From: Glaciecola sp047637355
GTDB lineage: Bacteria; Pseudomonadota; Gammaproteobacteria; Enterobacterales; Alteromonadaceae
NCBI GenBank assembly: GCA_047637355.1
Contig: JBLIKA010000002.1
Span: forward strand, 1 to 64,000
DNA length: 64,000 nucleotides
Direction: 5' to 3'
This document shows, piece after piece, positions 45,452 through 54,915 of this stretch; position 1 is the first letter of the stretch; each line of letters starts with the position of its first letter. The translations under genes and the position numbers were made by a program. The notes under the pieces are model-generated. The model saw only the letters and a list, made by a program, of their open reading frames with translations, did not search any database and was not told where the DNA came from.

Positions 45452-48400
45452 GTGTGTAAACTCATAAAAACACGCGCCTTATTGGCGTTGACGCTACTAG
45501 TCTTAGCATTTTATGCACAAGCAACTGAGACTATCAAACTAACAAACGATTCATCTGAAGTGGATATTTCGTCTGTTATTGCTGTATACCCTCAACAAGG
45601 CCGAGCCTTGAGCTTTGATGAGTTCAAATTAAGCCGCACTAATCTCTCTTCTGAGAATTACGACATCCCTAATTATGGTTTTAATCCTACGGGGGTTTGG
45701 TTGTATGGCGAAGTAACTAACTTATCCGACGACCGCAACTGGATTATTAATATTAACTTCTCTCAACTGGACCAAGTCGATTTCTACCTAGTATCGAATA
45801 AGGAAGTGCTGGAAAAAATCAGTGGTGGTCGAGAGCAAGGCAGTCAATTCTATCGCACTCCAACATTTAGGGTGATGCTCGAGAATGAACGGACATATCA
45901 AATCTACTTATTCGTCAAAGCTAAACGCAATCCCATGATTGCTCCGGTAAGATTGATGAGTGAGAAACAGCTTCAGCATGAGACTCTCTTAGATTATTTA
46001 ATTTGGGGGATTTTCTATGGCGCCTTGCTGGTCACTGCTCTTTATTGCATAGGCGTACTGATCGATAAAAGAGAGCTGAGTGCAATTGTGTTGTTTACTA
46101 TTGTTTGCCTATTATTTTTGTGGCAAATGGTATGGAGCGGACATGTGCAGTTATTACCGAAACAATGGCATGCATTGAGCTTTTTTAAAAGCGCAGACAT
46201 GCTTCTAACCATCGTTTGTGGGGCAGCGAGTTTATTTACACTAACATTTTTGCCTAAACCGACTAGCTTTAGTGCAAGCTATTTAGGGTTAAAACTACTA
46301 TTTTTAATACTTACACTGACATTTATTATTGTGTTATTCGGTTGGTTTAGCGAATTTGAACAAGCCATCCTTATTCTAATCGTTGGGTTTCTCGCGCTAC
46401 TTGCGAACATAATGTTCACGATAAGAAATATAATCCACGCATTTTCACCTGCCAAAATAGTATTGGCCGGTTGGCTTTTTTTAGCCTTCGGCTCACTTGT
46501 CAGCTCACTATTTATTGTTGGTAAGTTACCTGTTAACTATTTTACAACCTACGTATTTCAAGCTGCATTATTGGCACAAACCTTATGTTTTGTGTTAGCC
46601 ATCATTCTAAAAGTTAGATTTAGTCTCGAATTGGAAATCCGTCAAGCATCAAACGATGCCGAAAACAATTTTCTGCTCATTGAAGAGCAAAACGTTCATT
46701 TGCATATCGCTCGCAGAGAGGCAGTCAAGGCGAGCGATGTTAAGAGTCGGTTTTTAGCAAACATGTCACATGAAATTCGAACACCATTGAATGCCATTAT
46801 TGGCTTTAGCCAAGAGCTGAAAAGCAGCACCAATGAAACCGAACGCGATGAACATATACACATTATCAACAACGCTGCGTCTGACTTATTGACTATTGTG
46901 AATGACATCCTCGACTTTTCTAAGATGGAAGCCGGTAAACTGACTATTAATCAAAAGCCATTTTCGCCACTCGACATATTCGAAGATATTGCAAGCTTAA
47001 TTGCGAAGCCTGCCCATTTGAAACAATTAGAGTTCATGTTTGATATTGATACACTGCCTTCGATGTTAATAGGTGACAGCTTTAAGCTAAAACAGTTGGT
47101 ATGTAATCTATTAAATAACGCTTTAAAATTCACCAACTACGGACACATAATCTTGCGGGCCAAATCGTTACCAGTTGGGGATGACAATTACATGTTGTAT
47201 ATTGAAGTTGAGGATACGGGCATAGGTATCAGTAATGCTGACAAAAATAAATTATTTAAACCCTTCAATCAACTTGATGACGAATTAAATAGATCCTTTC
47301 AAGGGACTGGCTTAGGTTTAGTTATATGCCAAGAACTTACATTTTTAATGCGAGGCAGTATTGAAGTTGAGAGCCATTACTCAAAAGGAAGTAAATTTAA
47401 GATAAACCTGCCGTTTAAAGCACTTGATTGTCAAGAAATACCAACTGCACAGAATCACTTTGAAGCAAAAAAAGCTGGTATTTATGACCCTATCCCGCAA
47501 AGTAGAAAAATGACATGCAGACTGCTTAAGAGTCTCGGTTTTGACACTTACACATTCGATTCATTAGCGGCTTTTGAACAGACGGACACGTCATTTGACT
47601 ATATTTTCGCCTCTGTGCCAATGCGATATATAGCGCACAGGACAAGCATTATTAATCGTTTGTTAAAAATTAAATCTCACAAAACTGCACTTATATTTTC
47701 TGGCCCCCCGCCTGAGGACCACCAAATTCGCCTGGGAGTTAATCAGCCTGCAGTAATTCGCTCACCATTAACTTTAAAAAATATTAACGAGCTAAACAAA
47801 GCATCTATTGAGTCCGCTGAAAAAAGTGTTAAGTCAGGGGTGAAGTCACTGCCGCCAGCACGAATTTTAGCGGTAGACGATATGGCTTTAAATTTAAAAC
47901 TGCTGGATACATGGTTAAAAGACTCGCCGATAACACTTGATACAGCCTCTTGTGGTGCTGACGCCCTCAGTTTGTGTAAGCAAAACGAATATGACCTCAT
48001 ATTGATGGATATCCAAATGCCAACCATGGATGGGCTTCAAGCAACAAAGCATATTCGACAAACTGAACTCAATATGGGAACACCTATTATTGCAATCACG
48101 GCACATGCATTACCAGAAGAGAAAGAACGCTTTATGTCTTCGGGAATGGACGACTACCTGCCCAAGCCGGTTAATTTAGATACCTTAGTTAACACTATTA
48201 GAATCTGGTGCCAAGGAGGTGGGTTTAGCGAAACCGAAAACGTCTCAATAAATTGGCAAATTGCAATTACCAAAGCACATGGCAACGAAGAAGGTGCTCG
48301 TGATTTTCTTGAAGGATTTATCGCTATATTGCCCCAGAGCATGGTTGATATATTGTTACACTGGCAAAAACAAGATTTTGAATCATTGCAACAGTGTATT

Positions 48401-48622
48401 CATAGACTGCATGGCGCTAGTGCATATACCGGAGCCACTAGTTTTCAAAAAATATGCTACGAAACTGAAAGTAATTTAAAACGACAGCAGTACGATGCAT
48501 TGAAAGGATTAATCTCGACCCTTCTTGTGGAGGCCGAGGCTATTCTAGAACATTGGCGCAATATAAAAGCAGAGATGGATAGCACGGAAGCACTTGTAAG
48601 CACTATCCAAGAGACTTTATAA
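45452..48622 (+). CDS. Hybrid sensor histidine kinase (7TMR-DISM, HisKA, HATPase, REC, Hpt)
   Basis: From the GTG at 45452 the product has 1056 residues. Order: signal peptide (KLIKTRALLALTLLVLAFYA), an extracellular DISMED2-like beta domain (about 25-160), seven membrane helices (about 180-390), HisKA with phospho-His440 in NMSHEIRTPLNAI, HATPase (DTGIGIS, GTGLGL), a degenerate receiver-like stretch without a clear acceptor (about 675-790), an intact receiver (Asp853 in LILMDIQMP), and Hpt (His984 in HRLHGAS). This is a full BarA-like phosphorelay. The frame is open to an ATG at 45284 inside parC, but the promoter and the signal peptide place the start at about 45452. No partner regulator is adjacent. 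Confidence 0.82.
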   Translation: MCKLIKTRALLALTLLVLAFYAQATETIKLTNDSSEVDISSVIAVYPQQGRALSFDEFKLSRTNLSSENYDIPNYGFNPTGVWLYGEVTNLSDDRNWIININFSQLDQVDFYLVSNKEVLEKISGGREQGSQFYRTPTFRVMLENERTYQIYLFVKAKRNPMIAPVRLMSEKQLQHETLLDYLIWGIFYGALLVTALYCIGVLIDKRELSAIVLFTIVCLLFLWQMVWSGHVQLLPKQWHALSFFKSADMLLTIVCGAASLFTLTFLPKPTSFSASYLGLKLLFLILTLTFIIVLFGWFSEFEQAILILIVGFLALLANIMFTIRNIIHAFSPAKIVLAGWLFLAFGSLVSSLFIVGKLPVNYFTTYVFQAALLAQTLCFVLAIILKVRFSLELEIRQASNDAENNFLLIEEQNVHLHIARREAVKASDVKSRFLANMSHEIRTPLNAIIGFSQELKSSTNETERDEHIHIINNAASDLLTIVNDILDFSKMEAGKLTINQKPFSPLDIFEDIASLIAKPAHLKQLEFMFDIDTLPSMLIGDSFKLKQLVCNLLNNALKFTNYGHIILRAKSLPVGDDNYMLYIEVEDTGIGISNADKNKLFKPFNQLDDELNRSFQGTGLGLVICQELTFLMRGSIEVESHYSKGSKFKINLPFKALDCQEIPTAQNHFEAKKAGIYDPIPQSRKMTCRLLKSLGFDTYTFDSLAAFEQTDTSFDYIFASVPMRYIAHRTSIINRLLKIKSHKTALIFSGPPPEDHQIRLGVNQPAVIRSPLTLKNINELNKASIESAEKSVKSGVKSLPPARILAVDDMALNLKLLDTWLKDSPITLDTASCGADALSLCKQNEYDLILMDIQMPTMDGLQATKHIRQTELNMGTPIIAITAHALPEEKERFMSSGMDDYLPKPVNLDTLVNTIRIWCQGGGFSETENVSINWQIAITKAHGNEEGARDFLEGFIAILPQSMVDILLHWQKQDFESLQQCIHRLHGASAYTGATSFQKICYETESNLKRQQYDALKGLISTLLVEAEAILEHWRNIKAEMDSTEALVSTIQETL

Positions 48623-48670
48623 TATTCCTGCGAGCTTCTTGACCGCTAGAAATACTCAACATTAAACTGG

Positions 48671-49354
48671 TCATAACTTCGACGCTGCTTGGCAATCTTT
48701 TAGCAAGGAAATAAACTTCGCCGCATCCCTATCAATTTCGTTGGTCGAGATAAAAATATCGTAGCCTAACTGACTCCGCAGCTTTCCCATTCTGTTACCA
48801 AACATTGCAGATACACCTTTAATTGTTTCACCGCTAGCACGCAAAAACTTTTCGTCCTCAATCATATCGGCACCATAACATCGCCCTGAGGCACAGTTCG
48901 GATCACGATTTTGCATAGTCAATGGACGTTGTTCCATCAATAAATACGTAATTAATCGCGGTGAAATCTCATCAAGGAAAGTATCTGCATTGCGCAGTTT
49001 AAAGCCAATCATTTCTAGTTCAATCTGCTCTACGCCTTTGGTGATTCGAGGCACATCGATACGCTGGATGTTTTCCCATGAAATACGCCATTTGCCACGT
49101 CTGTGATAGTAAATGATGTGTTCGCGAGTTAACTCAAGGCTATGTTTTGGCTCTTTTAGTTTAAAAAAACCAATGATAAGGCCGACAATACCTCCGCTGA
49201 TAATAAATACACCAGGCAGAAACAATAGCGTTGGTAACAGGATGCACATAAACGCACCAGCGGCAATCAAGCCAGATCCAATGAGAATTGAAGTCATCGC
49301 ATTGTGAGATGACGCAGCTTTAATGAAAATGGATTCGGATTCAGTTCCAGACAT
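48671..49354 (-). CDS. DUF2982 membrane protein
   Basis: A 227-residue protein with two membrane helices near the N-terminus (about 22-62) and a cytoplasmic PH-like domain containing HSLELTREHIIYYHRRGKW and ISWENIQRIDVP. This matches DUF2982, found in Alteromonadales and Vibrio; function unknown. The ATG overlaps by 14 bp the end of a 41-codon gene that in turn overlaps the RND pump gene, so it may be read with the efflux operon. Confidence 0.68.
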   Translation of the reverse strand: MSGTESESIFIKAASSHNAMTSILIGSGLIAAGAFMCILLPTLLFLPGVFIISGGIVGLIIGFFKLKEPKHSLELTREHIIYYHRRGKWRISWENIQRIDVPRITKGVEQIELEMIGFKLRNADTFLDEISPRLITYLLMEQRPLTMQNRDPNCASGRCYGADMIEDEKFLRASGETIKGVSAMFGNRMGKLRSQLGYDIFISTNEIDRDAAKFISLLKDCQAASKL

Positions 49355-49466
49355 ATAAATAAAACACCAACATAATTAAGCCCCATATCAATATATAACG
49401 TGTACGGCGGCAAAAAGCACAATCTGTTTGCCACCATTCTTTAATTTGTTGGAGAAATTTAGGCAT
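49341..49466 (-). CDS. Overlooked 41-residue membrane protein between RND pump and DUF2982
   Basis: Translation of the minus strand from ATG 49466 gives a 41-residue protein: MPKFLQQIKEWWQTD, then a CAFCRRTR motif (CxxC followed by arginines), then a hydrophobic helix of about 17 residues (LIWGLIMLVFYLYVW). The start overlaps the pump stop by 8 bp and the stop overlaps the DUF2982 start by 14 bp. A 104-bp gap fully filled by one ORF overlapping both neighbours, with a positive-inside membrane helix, is unlikely by chance. Short gammaproteobacterial proteins starting with a similar Trp-Trp...CxxC pattern exist as far as I recall. Function unknown. Confidence 0.68.
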   Translation of the reverse strand: MPKFLQQIKEWWQTDCAFCRRTRYILIWGLIMLVFYLYVWN

Positions 49467-52400
49467 TCGCAGTCTTGTACGCTCGTTTTTGTAATTTTCT
49501 ATTACGTATTCTACACATCATTGCAATGATTGTCGGAGTGAAAAACAATGACAATATAACAGAGAAACCGACACCACCTGCTAACACAACGGCAAGGGGC
49601 GGCCAGAAAGAGCCTTGAGAGAATAACAATAAGGGGATTAAGCCTCCCACAGTGGTGAAAGTTGTCGATAAAATATGGCGACTGCAACTCATCGTTTCCT
49701 CAACAATGGCCCTAGTATCACCGCTTTTAGCCTTAGCATTACCATTAATAGCCGCTATGACTACGATAGAACCGTTAATTGCAACTCCAATCAAACCTGC
49801 GCTACCTAGCAGTGGATTAAAACCGATGGGTAAGCCCGATACCCATAAGCTGAACATACCTAGTCCAACAGATAATATAGCCACCATTGCGATAACAGCA
49901 GCGAACCTCACGCTATTAAAGGTAAGAATTAATACGGTGACCATAAGTACTAACAATACAGGCGCGTAAGTCGCTAATTGGCCCAAGGCTTGTTTTTGTT
50001 CATCAGCATCTCCCGCCATTTTGAGTCGATAGCCTTTTGGCAGTGCAAAATCTCCGTTTTCTAACAACTCTCGCAGCTGTTCACTTGCGTCGATAGCAGG
50101 AACTCCCGGCAATAAGAACGCTTGTATCTTGTTAACTCGTTCACCGTCCACCCGAGTTATACCACTAATACTCGGCAGCAGAGTAAATTCGCCTAAAGCA
50201 GCCACACCAATACTAGCGTTATTTTGAATCAATGCTTGATTCATTAACGGCATCGCGTCGAGTTCTTTCAAATCACTACGTTGCTGCTCGTTTACTCTCA
50301 CTCTAATTGGCAGCTCCTCCGTGCCTTGTAATACCGAACCGCCAATGGTTCCAGTTAAGGCTAGTTGCAGTTGCCGAGCAATATCGGTTAATGATAACTG
50401 CGCTAGATATGAATCATTTTCAGACACGTCATATTGCAGCTCTGGCTCGCCGGTGGTAATTGTGGCTATTGTTTGCGTAACCCCAGGAACTTTAGTCATT
50501 GCGAACCGGACTCGCTCACCTAATGCGTTAAGTGTGTTGATGTCTGGTCCAAATACGTCCACTTCAATTGGTGCTGGTATTGGCGGACCTTGCCCAAACG
50601 CTCTTACTACTATTCGCACATTTGGATAAGCATCTTGCAATTCATATTGCAAGTTGGGTATCAGCACTGCCGCTTCGGAAATGGAATTGGTGGTAATAAC
50701 CGCATTTGCAAATTCGGGTGAATTGTCTCGTGACATCACTTGGTTATAATAAATAGAAGGGGTGGAAGCACCTACTAACCAAGTGACTTGTTTTACTTCT
50801 TGTTTATCCCGAATGAGCAAATCAATACTTTGAGCCACATTTTTGGTCGCACTGATTGAGGAACCATTTGGTAACCACACATAAATTTCAAACTGGTCTC
50901 TGTCTGCACTTGGAAAGAAAACGCTTGGTAACTGTTGCGAAAGAACAAAGCCAGATAAGCAAAAAATAATGATCACTGACAATACGATAAAAGGTTGCTT
51001 AATTGCCCTACCCAACAATCGCGAAAATTGATATGACACCGCCGGCATTTGCCAACCGCGACGGTACCAAGCATGCTCGCTTGTAGCATCTCTGGGTAGG
51101 TACCTAGCTGCTAACGCAGCAATAATTGTAAGTGAAATGACTAACGAACCTAGCAATGCCATTACGACACTGATCGCAATAGCACCAATAAAGTCGCCAA
51201 TATTTCCAGTTAATAAAAAAATAGGCATGAACCCTAATACCGTTGTTAGCGTCGAAGCCAATAACGGAGAAAATAGATGTTTCACCGATTTTTCAAGTGC
51301 TTGCAATCTCGTAAGACTCTGATCAAGTAGGTTTAATCTGATTTCGTCCGTAATTACTATCGCGTTATCAATCAATAAGCCGATCGCAATTATAATTCCA
51401 AAAATAGACATTTGGTGAATTTGTTGATCAAAGAAGCTCAGGGAAAAAATCGCGAACGCAGCACATAATGGCAAAGCAAGACCGACGATCCAACTTGCTT
51501 TAGCACCCATAAACACCAGAATAACTAGCATCACAACCACAGAACCAAGTAACAAATTTTCGGTCAAATCGCTCAGTCGAGCCTGTGTATACTCATTTTG
51601 TTCGAAGACCATGTTGGCTTTCACAGTGCCATCAAACTCATTATTAAAATCTGTAATTCTTGCTTTAACCGCCTCCGTCCATTGGTCAACCCGGACTGTA
51701 GTTTGCATGCGAGCAGCCACGAATATTGTGCGCTTGCCATCGACAATAGCAAACTCACGCTCAGGTGTTTGCCAAGACTGCTCAATAGTCGCTACATCTG
51801 CTAGCCGCAAATAACTGCCGTCCGCGGCGACTAACGGAATATTCGCAATAATGTCCAAACTTTCGAGCGGTTGTGCCACTTGTACTCTGATGTTTTTCTG
51901 ATCTGTTCTTAGTATTCCTGCGGGCAACTTAGAGTCTGCTGTGCGGATGCGATCACTCACTTGGCTAACACTCAAACCTACCGAGGCTAGCATTTGAGGG
52001 TCTATCGCAACTAAGACCTCCTCTATTGGATTACCGTACAACCGCACAAGCTCTGTGCCTGGCACGTTGCGTAATCTGTCAACTAGCTCACTAGCGAGCC
52101 TTCCTGAAACTGACAATGAAGTAGTCTCGGGCATCTCTGCATCAATGGAAATTAACATAGTAAACGCAGTTGCTCCGCGCTTATCTTCTAAAATTGGTTT
52201 ACTTGCACCAACAGGCAGCCTTATCGATGCATTCTCTAGGCTATCCCTGATTTTTGAAAATATTTGCTGGTTAGTTGAGTTGTCTACCCAATCTTGCAAT
52301 TCAACCTGTACGCTGGAGAAGCCCGCTTTTGATGTAGACTTAATTTCCTTAATTTCATATAACTCGCGCAGCTCATCTTCGAGTACGTCAGAAACTAAAG

Positions 52401-52602
52401 CTTCAACTCGTTCAGCGGAGGCGCCGGGGTAGGATGTAAGAATAATGACATTTCGTAAATCGATTCGCGGGTCTTCAAGACGCGGCAAAGTCGCCACTGC
52501 CGATAAACCGGCGACAAGAATAATAATGATGCTTAGAGCAAGCAAATGTCCTCTACGAAAGAAAGTCGTATACCAGGATGAATTATGTTGTGCATTTGAC
52601 AT
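49459..52602 (-). CDS. RND-family efflux pump inner-membrane subunit
   Basis: Proton-driven exporter of 1047 residues with the 12-helix RND layout: helix 1 (LALSIIIILVAGLSAVATL), large periplasmic loops, and helices 2-6 and 8-12. The N-terminal LPRLEDPRIDLRNVII..YPGASAERVE is typical of the HAE1/AcrB superfamily. The divergence of the periplasmic loops fits the less-studied group regulated by TetR proteins rather than AcrB itself. It follows the membrane fusion gene by 3 bp; no outer-membrane TolC gene is present. Substrates unknown. Confidence 0.9.
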   Translation of the reverse strand: MSNAQHNSSWYTTFFRRGHLLALSIIIILVAGLSAVATLPRLEDPRIDLRNVIILTSYPGASAERVEALVSDVLEDELRELYEIKEIKSTSKAGFSSVQVELQDWVDNSTNQQIFSKIRDSLENASIRLPVGASKPILEDKRGATAFTMLISIDAEMPETTSLSVSGRLASELVDRLRNVPGTELVRLYGNPIEEVLVAIDPQMLASVGLSVSQVSDRIRTADSKLPAGILRTDQKNIRVQVAQPLESLDIIANIPLVAADGSYLRLADVATIEQSWQTPEREFAIVDGKRTIFVAARMQTTVRVDQWTEAVKARITDFNNEFDGTVKANMVFEQNEYTQARLSDLTENLLLGSVVVMLVILVFMGAKASWIVGLALPLCAAFAIFSLSFFDQQIHQMSIFGIIIAIGLLIDNAIVITDEIRLNLLDQSLTRLQALEKSVKHLFSPLLASTLTTVLGFMPIFLLTGNIGDFIGAIAISVVMALLGSLVISLTIIAALAARYLPRDATSEHAWYRRGWQMPAVSYQFSRLLGRAIKQPFIVLSVIIIFCLSGFVLSQQLPSVFFPSADRDQFEIYVWLPNGSSISATKNVAQSIDLLIRDKQEVKQVTWLVGASTPSIYYNQVMSRDNSPEFANAVITTNSISEAAVLIPNLQYELQDAYPNVRIVVRAFGQGPPIPAPIEVDVFGPDINTLNALGERVRFAMTKVPGVTQTIATITTGEPELQYDVSENDSYLAQLSLTDIARQLQLALTGTIGGSVLQGTEELPIRVRVNEQQRSDLKELDAMPLMNQALIQNNASIGVAALGEFTLLPSISGITRVDGERVNKIQAFLLPGVPAIDASEQLRELLENGDFALPKGYRLKMAGDADEQKQALGQLATYAPVLLVLMVTVLILTFNSVRFAAVIAMVAILSVGLGMFSLWVSGLPIGFNPLLGSAGLIGVAINGSIVVIAAINGNAKAKSGDTRAIVEETMSCSRHILSTTFTTVGGLIPLLLFSQGSFWPPLAVVLAGGVGFSVILSLFFTPTIIAMMCRIRNRKLQKRAYKTANA

Positions 52603-52605
52603 TAT

Positions 52606-53850
52606 TTAATTTCTCGGCGTATTGAGCATCTGGATATTTTGTACTAATTGGTTAGGCGTTAATCGGTGCAAGCCCGACACCACTAGCCACTCACCTTGCA
52701 CTATAGCGCCGGATACAAATGCACGGTCTTGTTCCAGATATTCTACATAAACACTGCGGGCCTGAATAATTTGAGAGCCGCTTGACTTATCAATGACAAA
52801 CAACGTCCACAAGCCTCTAACGCCGTTTGATAGAGCACTAATAGGGATCCATGCGCCCTGTTTTTGAATTTGTACGTCAACTGACAGTGATACTAGATCG
52901 CCAGGCATAAGATAGGTTTTTTGTGCCGCTTGGGAATCTATCTTAAATACAGCATCTACAGCTCGGGTGGCTCTATTACGTTGTTTTGCTATTGAAATTA
53001 ATATTGATGGCAACGTTTCACCTTCATAGATCAGCTCGTATGGGGCACCTACATTCAATGCTAGAGGAGACTGAGTTGGCAGTCCTATCCTAGCTTCTAA
53101 GTCCAGCTCAGCGATTAGCGAAAACACCGGCTGACCGGAACTCACCACTGTCCCTGAATCCAATAGTTGTTGCACAAGCTGACCGTCAAAGGGCGCAACT
53201 AACGACGATTTCTGAAGTTCGACATCAAGGCTTTCGTGTTTAGCTCTTACTTCATTCACTAACGCATTGGCCGCATCTAAAGCTGCCCTCGCCTCGTCTA
53301 ATCTTTGCTCTGGTTCTAGGCGTTTTTTGACTAATTCAGCTGTTCGCTTTGCGGATAGGCTAGCTAGCCTTGCATCTGCTTCTGCTCTTAGTAAAACTGC
53401 ATCTAGTTCTTTCTTTTGAGCAAATAATCTTTGTTTCCCTAGGGTTGCTAAAATCTGCCCTTTCTTCACTCTTTCACCTTCAACAGCCCGTATTTGCTCA
53501 ATCACTCCGGAAAGTTCAAACGCAAGATTGGCTTGTTGTGCAGACTCAATTAGGCCATAGACTTTTCGCTGCTTTGTATAAGCTGGTTGGATAGAAAGTA
53601 CTTGTACATTTACTTTAGCATTTTCAATAACCATCGATTGCTTATCTGCAAATGCAATTGCTGTTTTATCACCTGAAAATAAAATCAAAACAATCAGTAA
53701 TAGAAAACTACCGATGCAAAGAACTAGAAGTGCCAACTTTCCCTTATTTACAAGCTTATGGCTATCAACCAAAGCGCGGTCATTGGGTTGCCCTGCAGAT
53801 ATATCTGAGCTTGAGGCATTATTGTCAGCGGGACCTTTATTAGTGATCAT
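52606..53850 (-). CDS. RND membrane fusion protein
   Basis: Periplasmic adaptor of 414 residues: membrane anchor (about 37-57, LALLVLCIGSFLLLIVLILF), lipoyl-type halves (ELSGVIEQIRAVEGERVKKGQ and SLVAPFDGQLVQQLLDSGT), a helical hairpin rich in Ala/Glu/Arg between them, and beta-barrel and membrane-proximal domains. It bridges the pump and a TolC-type channel. First gene of the efflux operon, facing the TetR gene across a palindromic operator. Confidence 0.9.
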   Translation of the reverse strand: MITNKGPADNNASSSDISAGQPNDRALVDSHKLVNKGKLALLVLCIGSFLLLIVLILFSGDKTAIAFADKQSMVIENAKVNVQVLSIQPAYTKQRKVYGLIESAQQANLAFELSGVIEQIRAVEGERVKKGQILATLGKQRLFAQKKELDAVLLRAEADARLASLSAKRTAELVKKRLEPEQRLDEARAALDAANALVNEVRAKHESLDVELQKSSLVAPFDGQLVQQLLDSGTVVSSGQPVFSLIAELDLEARIGLPTQSPLALNVGAPYELIYEGETLPSILISIAKQRNRATRAVDAVFKIDSQAAQKTYLMPGDLVSLSVDVQIQKQGAWIPISALSNGVRGLWTLFVIDKSSGSQIIQARSVYVEYLEQDRAFVSGAIVQGEWLVVSGLHRLTPNQLVQNIQMLNTPRN

Positions 53851-54004
53851 TTATTAAAATCCAATGCTAAAGAAAATTTCATTTTTGTGCTGCCTATAGG
53901 CTTAACCTGACTTTTTTACACCGAGTGGGAATGTTACCTTCTACTTGATATCATAAGCCGAATGTCTGCAATTACTCATACTTGTGGCGCATGCTAAAGC
54001 ATAA

Positions 54005-54023
54005 ATACTAGACCGTCTAGTAT
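54005..54023. promoter_or_regulatory. TetR-type operator between efflux operon and regulator
   Basis: Perfect 19-bp palindrome ATACTAGACCGTCTAGTAT centred on one C, in the 248-bp divergent region. The TAGAC-GTCTA core resembles operators of several TetR-family repressors (for example the NemR TAGACC/GGTCTA box). It lies 76 bp before the regulator gene and 155 bp before the adaptor gene. Confidence 0.8.
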
Positions 54024-54098
54024 GATTACTTATATTATGCTAAATTAGATCTCAGTCTCAATATTTTAATCTCTACTGCGGAAGAATTCATATACCAT

Positions 54099-54773
54099 AT
54101 GGAACCTATGACTAGTTTATCTACACCGGCTAAAAATTCACAAGAGCAAAGCAAACCGAAGATAGTCGGCCGGCCCAAGAGTAGCGAAAAACGCCATCAA
54201 ATTTTGTATCACGCAGGAGAACTATTCTTGCAGCAAGGTTATGATCGTACTTCTATGGATGCCGTTGCTAAGCAAAGCGGTGTTTCCAAACAGACCGTTT
54301 ATTCACATTTTCTAAATAAAGACGTTTTGTATAATGCGGTTATTGAAAGCAAATGTGAGGAATACCGGATTGAAGAAGCTGCCATTTGTATCGATTCGAG
54401 TCCACTTGACGATATTCTTTATTCGATTGCCTTTAAGTTTATTCAATTACTCAACGATAAACGCGTTATCGCCATGTATTCTGTCGTTATAGGCGAATCA
54501 AAGAATAACTTACATCTAGCACAACTGTTTTATGACGCAGGACCATTACATAGCATCACTTTGGTCAAAGACTTACTAATGAAACACCCCGAAAGTAGGT
54601 TATTAGAGTCTGATGCAAAAGAACTTGCTACGGATTTTTTTAATCTTTTAAAAGGTAATTATCATATGCTCAGTATGCTCGGGTTAGCATACAAACAAGA
54701 GCTAACAGAGCTGAAAGTCTATGCACGTAAGGTCGTTACTAAAACCCTCAAGATTGCCGAATTGTTCGATTAA
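54099..54773 (+). CDS. TetR-family transcriptional repressor of the RND operon
   Basis: A 224-residue regulator: disordered N-terminus (about 1-25), helix-turn-helix (about 30-75) with GYDRTSMDAVAKQSGVSKQ and TVYSHFLNKDVLY, and a TetR_C-type ligand domain. Length and helix-turn-helix fit the AcrR/NemR branch. Divergent from the membrane fusion gene with a palindromic operator in between, so it most likely represses both itself and the pump and is released by a pump substrate. ATGs at 54099 and 54108 are both possible. Confidence 0.9.
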   Translation: MEPMTSLSTPAKNSQEQSKPKIVGRPKSSEKRHQILYHAGELFLQQGYDRTSMDAVAKQSGVSKQTVYSHFLNKDVLYNAVIESKCEEYRIEEAAICIDSSPLDDILYSIAFKFIQLLNDKRVIAMYSVVIGESKNNLHLAQLFYDAGPLHSITLVKDLLMKHPESRLLESDAKELATDFFNLLKGNYHMLSMLGLAYKQELTELKVYARKVVTKTLKIAELFD

Positions 54774-54915
54774 TCAAGCTATATAAATTCTAAAGTAACT
54801 TGTGCAAAAATACTGACACTTTTCTATGATTTTTATGAAAATTTAGCGCTTTAATTCGCAATTTTTTGATAAACTCCGCAACAGTTAATATTTCACTGAC
54901 AAAGGCGCCGTTTTG

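Noticed and set aside
49652..49969. 105-codon plus-strand frame inside the RND pump gene
   Set aside because: Antisense of a hydrophobic coding region; composition explained by the pump sequence.
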